From Gammaproteobacteria bacterium (GTDB lineage Bacteria; Pseudomonadota; Gammaproteobacteria; SZUA-229): a DNA stretch of 13,590 nucleotides. Below are positions 8,028 through 13,590 of this stretch, one piece after another. Every line of letters starts with the position of its first letter. Within the stretch, counting starts at the first letter, position 1. The position numbers and the translations under genes are program-made. The stretch covers positions 1-13,590 of the forward strand of contig JAPHRB010000090.1 in the NCBI GenBank assembly GCA_026197015.1, in the 5' to 3' direction. The notes under the pieces are model-generated. The model had not been told where the DNA came from. It ran no database searches and saw nothing but the letters and a program-made list of their open reading frames with translations.

Positions 8028-10352
8028 TTGCTGAGCGCCAACATTTCTACACCTTCGCTTGAAGAGCCACCTTCAACCAGCAATAACAAAGCAGAACCCG
8101 ATCAATTTTTTTCTACCGCTGAAAACATTGACCCTGAAATGTTTAAACTATTTTGTACAGAACTACAAAATAGCCTGGAAGTTATAAACAATAACCTGCT
8201 TGAAATTGACAATAACAATCACGATGAAAGCTCACTAGAAGCAATGATGCGCGCAGCTCACTCCATTAAAGGTGCGGCTAGAATGATAGGCATTGAAGCA
8301 GCAGTTAAACTTTCCCATGTTATGGAAGATGTATTCGTAGCTGCACAGAATAAAAAAATTGAACTAGTTAAAGCGAGTATTGACCAGATATTTAGCTGCA
8401 ATGATCTTTTACAACAGATCGAAAACCTTGAGCCTGCTAATATCTCACAATGGACACAGGACAATACTGATAATTTAAATACATTTATACAGTTATTAAA
8501 TAAAATACATGATGGCCAAACAATTACACCTGTTAAATTAAATATTCAACACAATCCCATTCAAAACGACGACGTATCCAGCACTAGTTTAAAAGTTAAT
8601 ACAGAAATAGATAACATGGTGAGAGTCAGCACCAGCCGTATTAACAAACTGGTAGGCCTTGCTGGTGAATTAACTGTTTCTTCAAACTGGATACGTCAAT
8701 ATACCGATTCCATGCTCGATCTAAAGCGCAAACACAATGAAATCATTGGTCAAATTGATCGTTTACGAACTATTATTGATGATTCACAACATTCAGAACA
8801 AGAACACAATCTAATTACCAGCATTCAACATAAAGCCGAGAAGTATCGTGATGAAATTACTTCACGATTAATAAGCCTGGATGTTTTTGATCGTCGTTCA
8901 TCAAGCATAAATTCACAAATAAATCATGAAATAATCAGCAGTAGAATGCGCCCCTTTAGTGACAGCACTCAAGGTTATAAACGCATGGTTCGTGAAATTT
9001 CCAACACACTTAACAAAAAGGTAAAACTTATTATTAGGGGTGAGGATACCCCTGTTGACAGGGATATACTTGAAAAACTAGATGCGCCTTTAAACCATAT
9101 GATCAGAAACGCCATTGATCATGGCATAGAAATGCCTGAGCAACGCTTACAAAAAGGCAAACCAGAAACAGGCACTATAACAGTTACAGCAAGCCATCAA
9201 TCTGGAAGATTAAGGATTCAGGTAAAAGACGACGGTCGTGGTGTTGATATAGAGGACCTACGAGATAAAGTTTTGAAAAAGAATTTAGTTAATAACAATA
9301 TGGCTGAAAATTTATCCAAATCTGAACTACTCGACTTCCTCTTCCTGCCTTCTTTTTCAACTCGTAATGAAGTTACTGAATTATCTGGTAGAGGTGTAGG
9401 ACTAGATATTGTACATAGTGCTTTACAGGAGGTTCGTGGAAAACTACATGCGGACACTGAACTAGATGAAGGCATGGAAATAAATATGGAATTACCGTTA
9501 ACACTTTCGGTAATTAGAAGTTTAATGGTTAGTATTAACAATGAACTTTATGCTTTTCCTTTGGCTAAAATTCAAAGCCTGGTCACAGTGCCAAAAAAAG
9601 ATATTTCTATTTTTGAAGATAAACAATATATTTCAATTAACGGTAAACATATAGGATTGATACATTGTGCGCAAATTCTCGGAATAAATAGTACGGCATC
9701 AGAAAAAGAAGATATACCCGTTATTATCATTGGTGACTGGAATACGAGTTATGGGCTGGTTGTAGATGAACTAATTGGTGAAAGAGGCCTGGCAGTACGG
9801 GCATTAAATAAAAAACTTGGAAAAGTAAAAGATATCAGCTCTGCGGCTATTACCGATAATGGTGAACCGGTACTTATATTTGATATTGATGACTTGCAGC
9901 AAAGCATACATGACATCATTAGCGGAAAAGATTTATATAAAATTAATTCGAGTAATATACATGAAACAGTATCACACAAACATGTTCTTGTAGTAGATGA
10001 CTCCTTGACTGTTAGAGAAATTGAAAAGAAATTACTAGAGTCACGGGGTTATCTGGTTGATATAGCCATAGATGGTGTCGATGGCTGGAATACAGTTCGA
10101 AATGGCAATTATGACCTTGTGATCTCCGATATTGATATGCCACGTATGAATGGAATAGAATTTATCACTATGATAAAAAATGATGTTTCTTTACGTAACA
10201 TACCTGTAATGATGGTCTCATATAAAGACAGACCTGAAGATAAACAACAAGGGCTAGATGCGGGTGCCGATTACTATCTTACTAAAGGTAGTTTTCATGA
10301 TGACACCCTGCTTGATGCGGTTGTTGATTTGATTGGTGAAGCTAAAAACTAA
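8028..10352 (+). CDS. wspE: WspE kinase body: HPt2, CheA catalytic core, CheW domain and receiver
   Basis: CheA-type hybrid histidine kinase that phosphorylates WspR and WspF. Numbered from TTG 8028 it has 774 residues. It contains an HPt with AAHSIKGAAR (active His78), a short dimerisation segment, an ATPase domain with N box LDAPLNHMIRNAIDHG (351-366), G1 DDGRGVD (401-407) and G2 SGRGVGLD (453-460), then a CheW-like regulatory domain (about 510-640) and a C-terminal receiver with DD (657-658), phospho-acceptor Asp701 and Lys753. All catalytic residues are present. The true gene begins at 7638; codons 7920-8027 are open and in frame but follow the premature TAA. Re-initiation would need TTG 8028 (weak GAGA upstream) or ATG 8139, neither with a good Shine-Dalgarno, so expression is doubtful. 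A product starting at either site would still have HPt2 and the whole kinase. The frame itself is intact to TAA at 10350-10352. Confidence 0.9.
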   Translation: MLSANISTPSLEEPPSTSNNKAEPDQFFSTAENIDPEMFKLFCTELQNSLEVINNNLLEIDNNNHDESSLEAMMRAAHSIKGAARMIGIEAAVKLSHVMEDVFVAAQNKKIELVKASIDQIFSCNDLLQQIENLEPANISQWTQDNTDNLNTFIQLLNKIHDGQTITPVKLNIQHNPIQNDDVSSTSLKVNTEIDNMVRVSTSRINKLVGLAGELTVSSNWIRQYTDSMLDLKRKHNEIIGQIDRLRTIIDDSQHSEQEHNLITSIQHKAEKYRDEITSRLISLDVFDRRSSSINSQINHEIISSRMRPFSDSTQGYKRMVREISNTLNKKVKLIIRGEDTPVDRDILEKLDAPLNHMIRNAIDHGIEMPEQRLQKGKPETGTITVTASHQSGRLRIQVKDDGRGVDIEDLRDKVLKKNLVNNNMAENLSKSELLDFLFLPSFSTRNEVTELSGRGVGLDIVHSALQEVRGKLHADTELDEGMEINMELPLTLSVIRSLMVSINNELYAFPLAKIQSLVTVPKKDISIFEDKQYISINGKHIGLIHCAQILGINSTASEKEDIPVIIIGDWNTSYGLVVDELIGERGLAVRALNKKLGKVKDISSAAITDNGEPVLIFDIDDLQQSIHDIISGKDLYKINSSNIHETVSHKHVLVVDDSLTVREIEKKLLESRGYLVDIAIDGVDGWNTVRNGNYDLVISDIDMPRMNGIEFITMIKNDVSLRNIPVMMVSYKDRPEDKQQGLDAGADYYLTKGSFHDDTLLDAVVDLIGEAKN

Positions 10353-10369
10353 ACTGGATAACTTTGTAT

Positions 10370-11356
10370 ATGAGAATTGCCATAGTCCATAGTGACACAG
10401 ATTCTATTCAATTATTTACTGACGTAATCGCTGACCTCGGATTTTCAATTTGCTGGTCATGTCATAACGCCAGGGACACGTTAAAAAATTGTGCTATAGA
10501 GCTTCCTGACCTACTCCTGGTTCAACTCAACTTGATGGATATGAAAGGTAGCGAGTTGATTCAGAAAATCATGGACTCATCACCCACAACAGTAATAGCC
10601 ATTAGTGATTCACTTAATAATAAACCTGGAGATGTTTTTGAAGCTATGTCGGCTGGCGCATTAGATGCTTTCTCGGAACCTTCAACAGAGCAGATAGATT
10701 CTCTTCATGATCTTAAGAATAAAATCACTAATATTAAAAAGCTTCACGATAGTGTTAATAAAACTAAAAAAGAACAAAAAGCATCATCTATAAAAAATAC
10801 GCCTTTAGTTGCAATAGGCTCTTCAACCGGGGGGCCTGCGGCATTATTAACAATTCTCAAAGAGTTACCTGAAAAAACAAATGCTATTTGGGTTATTATT
10901 CAACATATGGACAATGAATTCAGCCACGGCATGGCACAATGGCTTAATGAACAATCCAACGTAAATATCGAGATAGCAAAAAACAATCAGGTTCCCAAGA
11001 TGAATCATGTTTATATGGCGGGTACCAATGACCATCTTATTATTAATAAAACAGGTCGTTTTGAATATACGGTAGAACCTGTAAATTACCCTTATCGACC
11101 TTCCGTTGATGCATTTTTTGAAAGCGCCCTTAGCCACTGGCCCAATAAATTAATTGGAGTTCTACTCACAGGAATGGGACGAGACGGTGCAAATGGTCTA
11201 TTATCTTTTTATAACCGAGGCATGTTGACTATTGCGCAAAACCAGAAAAGCTGTGCTGTATACGGGATGCCAAAGGCGGCCAGTGAACTTAATGCTGTAA
11301 CATTTGAACTCGATATAAATAAAATAGCTGACAAAATAATGAAAAACCTGGATTGA
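10370..11356 (+). CDS. wspF: WspF, CheB-type methylesterase with degenerate receiver
   Basis: Protein-glutamate methylesterase expected to demethylate WspA and damp Wsp output; loss of WspF in Pseudomonas gives constitutive c-di-GMP production. I chose ATG 10370 (328 residues, MRIAIVHSD) over TTG 10364 because CheB proteins begin at this strand. The C-terminal catalytic domain is complete: IGSSTGGPAAL with nucleophile Ser152, QHM with His179, GMGRDGA with Asp272, and a final YGMPKAA. The N-terminal receiver is abnormal. Where Pseudomonas WspF reads LMDLIMPVMDG this protein reads LVQLNLMDMKG, so the phospho-accepting Asp is Gln52. The acidic pocket reads VHSD, and the usual Lys-Pro is SEP. Control by phosphorylation from WspE is therefore unlikely. 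It starts 17 bases after wspE, and I see no good Shine-Dalgarno. A gap of about 100 bases separates it from wspR. Confidence 0.9.
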   Translation: MRIAIVHSDTDSIQLFTDVIADLGFSICWSCHNARDTLKNCAIELPDLLLVQLNLMDMKGSELIQKIMDSSPTTVIAISDSLNNKPGDVFEAMSAGALDAFSEPSTEQIDSLHDLKNKITNIKKLHDSVNKTKKEQKASSIKNTPLVAIGSSTGGPAALLTILKELPEKTNAIWVIIQHMDNEFSHGMAQWLNEQSNVNIEIAKNNQVPKMNHVYMAGTNDHLIINKTGRFEYTVEPVNYPYRPSVDAFFESALSHWPNKLIGVLLTGMGRDGANGLLSFYNRGMLTIAQNQKSCAVYGMPKAASELNAVTFELDINKIADKIMKNLD

Positions 11357-11383
11357 TTTTCTTATTATTTTATAACACTGGTC

Positions 11384-11411
11384 TTGCTTAGAGCTTAATT
11401 AAATTTATACT
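11384..11411 (+). promoter_or_regulatory. Candidate separate promoter for wspR
   Basis: The wspF-wspR gap (11357-11461) is AT-rich and holds TTGCTT (11384-11389) and TATACT (11406-11411, 5 of 6 to the -10 consensus), 16 bases apart. It could give wspR its own transcript. I find no terminator hairpin in the gap, so read-through from wspF is also likely. Confidence 0.35.
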
Positions 11412-11449
11412 TTTTTAACAAATGGATAATTGTGCAAAAGGCTACACAT

Positions 11450-11464
11450 AGGTAACAAAAAATT
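11450..11464 (+). promoter_or_regulatory. Ribosome-binding site and ATT at the expected wspR start
   Basis: AGGT (11450-11453) is followed after eight bases by ATT (11462-11464), in frame with wspR; the nearest upstream in-frame stop is TAA at 11453-11455. Reading from ATT gives (M)NNSDKIIRIMLVDDQ, a normal receiver N-terminus. The position fits a start codon changed from ATG to ATT, or a rare AUU start. Confidence 0.5.
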
Positions 11465-11491
11465 AATAATTCAGACAAAATCATTAGAATA

Positions 11492-12448
11492 ATGCTGGTT
11501 GATGACCAGCCAATTATCGCAGAAGGCATTAAGCGTATGTTAGCTAGCGAGAGCGATATGCAACTAACTTATGTCGAAGACCCTGCTCTGGCAATTGAAA
11601 CCGCTGTCGATATTAGCGCAACCATCATTTTGCAAGATCTGGTAATGCCAGATGCTGATGGAATGACTTTACTTAGATTTTATAAAGCAAATAATGATAC
11701 TCGAGATATACCGATAGTTGTATTATCCTCTAAAGAAGACCCTGCTACCAAAAGTGAAGCTTTTAGTTATGGAGCCAGTGACTATTTAGTCAAGTTGCCC
11801 GATAAGGTTGAACTCATTGCACGTATACGCGCTCACGCTAAAAACTATATTTTACAAAAAGAACGTGATTCTGCGTTTTATGCCCTCAGCCAGCTTAAGA
11901 AACAGCTTGAAGCCAGCAATAAACAACTACATAAACTCTCTATGCAGGATGGTCTTACGGGCATTTCAAATCGACGTCATTTCGACGAACAACTTGAAGT
12001 AGACATATTAAACGCTAAAAACAACCAGACACCCGTCACTTTGATTCTTATAGATATAGATTACTTTAAGCTATTTAATGATAATTATGGGCATCAACTG
12101 GGTGATGAATGTTTAAAAGAAGTTGCCGCTTTATTAGCTAAAGCCTGTTTTAACCCTCAGGATATGGCTGCCCGTTACGGTGGTGAAGAGTTTGTGGTTT
12201 TATTGCCCGGTACAATTGAGAAAGAAGCAATGCAGGTCGCCAGGCGTTTCTCTAATTTATTAAAAAATACGAATATTGAACATAAACTTTCAGGCGTAGC
12301 AGATTACGTAACTGTCAGTATGGGTTTAGCGACCTGCGCCAAAGGCGATGATTATGATGCTAAAAAATTAATTGAAGAAGCGGATAAGGCGCTTTATAGA
12401 GCAAAGGAAAATGGAAGAAATCGCTGTGAACTAGCTTCTGAAACTTAA
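11492..12448 (+). CDS. wspR: WspR, response regulator diguanylate cyclase (REC-GGDEF)
   Basis: Output enzyme of the Wsp system: when phosphorylated by WspE it condenses two GTP into c-di-GMP. From ATG 11492 it has 318 residues. The receiver holds DDQ, phospho-acceptor Asp49 (LQDLVMP) and Lys101 (YLVKLPD). A coiled-coil-like linker (about 122-150) and a GGDEF domain with DGLTGISNRRHFDE and active-site GGEEF (230-234) follow, as in Pseudomonas WspR. Catalysis should be possible. The inhibitory I-site, RxxD in Pseudomonas (RSSD), reads NPQD (221-224) and lacks Arg, so feedback inhibition is probably weak or absent. ATG 11492 has no Shine-Dalgarno and would remove half of the first beta strand (IIRIMLVDD). 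The natural start is probably at 11462, where the codon is ATT. WspR output may therefore be low unless AUU is used. Confidence 0.93.
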   Translation: MLVDDQPIIAEGIKRMLASESDMQLTYVEDPALAIETAVDISATIILQDLVMPDADGMTLLRFYKANNDTRDIPIVVLSSKEDPATKSEAFSYGASDYLVKLPDKVELIARIRAHAKNYILQKERDSAFYALSQLKKQLEASNKQLHKLSMQDGLTGISNRRHFDEQLEVDILNAKNNQTPVTLILIDIDYFKLFNDNYGHQLGDECLKEVAALLAKACFNPQDMAARYGGEEFVVLLPGTIEKEAMQVARRFSNLLKNTNIEHKLSGVADYVTVSMGLATCAKGDDYDAKKLIEEADKALYRAKENGRNRCELASET

Positions 12449-12516
12449 GTTTATACTCTATAACTCTAAATTTATACCCAGTTATCCAGCATGACACCCT
12501 ATTGCGGAGTCAACTC

Positions 12517-12897
12517 TCAGGCAACCTGAACCGGTATCTGGTCACCCGTATGCGTAATCTGGTTTTTCTCATTCAAATAAACCAGCTTCGGTTTGAAATT
12601 CATTGCTTCTTTTTGATCTAACTGCGTATAACTACAGATAATCACTCGATCACCCGGGTTAGCTTTATGTGCAGCCGCGCCATTTACAGATATCATACCG
12701 CTACCGTCTTCACCGCGTATGGCATAAGTCGTAAACCGGTGACCATTAGCCAGATTGTATATCTGAATTTGCTCGTATTCATGAATACCCGCCTCATCCA
12801 GCAGCTTTCCATCAATCGCGCAAGATCCCTCATACTCTAACTCGGAGAGTGTGACACGTGCTTGATGTAACTTGGCCTTGAGCATGGTCAAATGCAT
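12517..12897 (-). CDS. panD: Aspartate 1-decarboxylase proenzyme
   Basis: Makes beta-alanine from L-aspartate for pantothenate and coenzyme A; PanC, encoded next door, uses this beta-alanine. The 126 residues are close to the E. coli length and align along the whole protein, ending in the same IPVQVA. The pyruvoyl enzyme is formed by self-cleavage at Gly24-Ser25 in YEGSCAID. Lys9, Arg54 and Tyr58, known active-site residues in the family, are present, as is the NGAAAH loop. The start ATG 12897 matches the family N-terminus and has AGGA about eight bases upstream on the minus strand. A 112-base spacer (12898-13009) separates it from the panC stop. I see no convincing promoter or terminator there, so cotranscription from panC is likely. 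It converges on wspR across 68 bases with no evident terminator hairpin. Confidence 0.96.
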   Translation of the reverse strand: MHLTMLKAKLHQARVTLSELEYEGSCAIDGKLLDEAGIHEYEQIQIYNLANGHRFTTYAIRGEDGSGMISVNGAAAHKANPGDRVIICSYTQLDQKEAMNFKPKLVYLNEKNQITHTGDQIPVQVA

Positions 12898-13009
12898 AGA
12901 TATTCCTGTTCTAACTTTGTAACTGACGAAACCCCAATTATGATGGAATCAGCGAGTTCTATCAAGTTTAGATAATGCTAATATAAGATAAAATAACCGC
13001 AATTACAGC

Positions 13010-13590
13010 TTAATCGAGACTTATATTATCAATTAAGCGTACTTTACCTAGTCTCACAGCCGCCAATATCCGTCGATTAGCTGACTTTTCATCTGCAATA
13101 TGTAATGTCGAGCCATTTCTAACAGAAACGTATTCAGGTACAAAACCTGCGTTCTTCAACTCACTTATTGCTTCTGCTTCTGCCTTAATAATAGAAAGCT
13201 CGTTATTGCTGATTTTTTCAGCTATTTTTTTCAATACGCCGTATAACTGTGGCGCTATCTCTCTCTGTGATTTAGATAAACGAGAATTTCTCGAACTCAT
13301 CGCCAGACCATCTACTTCACGATGTGTAGCAATAGACTTAATATTAACCGGTATATTTAAATCCTTTACCATCTTACGTATAAGTAATAACTGCTGATAA
13401 TCTTTCTCACCAAAAAAGGCCTGTTGTGGCTGCACTAAATTAAGCAACTTATTCACAATCGTAGAAACGCCGTCAAAATGACCGGGGCGACACTCACCCT
13501 CTAACACCTGCGTAATCCCGGGAACACACACTTTAGTTGTCAGCTGCTGATTACCGGCATACATCATTTCATTATCGGGTAAAAATAATA
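13010..13590 (-). CDS. panC: Pantoate--beta-alanine ligase, C-terminal part (runs off right edge)
   Basis: ATP-dependent ligase joining pantoate and beta-alanine to give pantothenate through a pantoyl-adenylate. The minus-strand frame is open from the window edge to TAA at 13012-13010, about 193 codons of a protein usually near 280. The ATG at 13567 is internal, because codons LFLPDNE precede it as in the family. Visible motifs are VLEGECRPGHFDGV, FFGEKDYQQL (ATP-binding region), DGLAMSSRNSRLS (the KMSKS-like loop region) and the terminal GKVRLIDN. It lies upstream of panD in the same orientation, the usual pan order. panB would be expected beyond the right edge. No stop or frameshift is seen in the visible part. 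Confidence 0.96.
   Translation of the reverse strand, partial: LFLPDNEMMYAGNQQLTTKVCVPGITQVLEGECRPGHFDGVSTIVNKLLNLVQPQQAFFGEKDYQQLLLIRKMVKDLNIPVNIKSIATHREVDGLAMSSRNSRLSKSQREIAPQLYGVLKKIAEKISNNELSIIKAEAEAISELKNAGFVPEYVSVRNGSTLHIADEKSANRRILAAVRLGKVRLIDNISLD

Noticed and set aside
11422..11451. Tiny frame ATG-GAT-AAT... to TAG before wspR (nine codons)
   Set aside because: It has no ribosome-binding site, is out of frame with wspR and has no recognisable leader-peptide features; chance is enough.
12449..12516. Bidirectional terminator between convergent wspR and panD
   Set aside because: Only a four-base complement around GAGTCAACTC is present, with no adjoining T-run, so it is not a credible terminator.
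12898..13009. Promoter or riboswitch upstream of panD
   Set aside because: The spacer is AT-rich with TATATT-like segments, but no -35 at proper spacing and no structured leader could be made out.

Overview
The window looks like chromosomal DNA of an AT-rich gammaproteobacterium. The proteins read best as gammaproteobacterial PGI, PEP carboxylase, PanC, PanD and Pseudomonas-type Wsp proteins. The order panC-panD-(…)-pgi on one strand recalls the panB-panC-panD-pgi block I know from Pseudomonas. The species cannot be fixed from the sequence. I see no rRNA, tRNA, CRISPR array, insertion sequence or phage gene.

Layout: (1) 1-655, minus strand: the N-terminal 218 codons of pgi, running off the left edge. 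(2) 807-3617, plus: complete ppc (PEP carboxylase) with a sigma70-like promoter and a clear intrinsic terminator at 3653-3688. (3) 3833-12448, plus: a full seven-gene wsp cluster in the canonical order wspA (chemoreceptor), wspB (CheW), wspC (CheR-TPR), wspD (CheW), wspE (CheA-REC hybrid kinase), wspF (CheB), wspR (REC-GGDEF diguanylate cyclase). (4) 12517-12897, minus: panD. (5) 13010-13590, minus: C-terminal part of panC, running off the right edge. ppc and wsp thus lie as a plus-strand block between panCD and pgi, which share the minus strand.

In Pseudomonas the Wsp pathway works as follows. A membrane receptor (WspA), coupled by WspB and WspD, activates the kinase WspE. WspE phosphorylates WspR, which then makes c-di-GMP and promotes the sessile state. 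WspC and WspF set receptor methylation and so adaptation.

The main finding is that this cluster has complete gene content but is visibly damaged. wspA has an in-frame TAA exactly where a conserved glutamate codon (VVAT-E-IRRLAD) belongs. wspE has an in-frame TAA inside its first HPt domain, and the frame continues intact on both sides. wspR appears to have lost its natural start codon: an ATT sits where an ATG would be expected behind a Shine-Dalgarno-like AGGT. TAA ends ppc, wspB, wspD and wspR normally, so codon reassignment is not the explanation. Other departures from the Pseudomonas model may be older evolutionary features: a receptor with almost no periplasmic segment, a tandem HPt pair whose first member has Arg in place of the phospho-accepting His, a WspF receiver with Gln in place of the phospho-accepting Asp, and a WspR lacking the Arg of the RxxD inhibition site. 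The simplest reading is a Wsp system that diverged first and is now being inactivated, or a laboratory or clonal lineage selected for Wsp loss. Sequencing or assembly error must be excluded.
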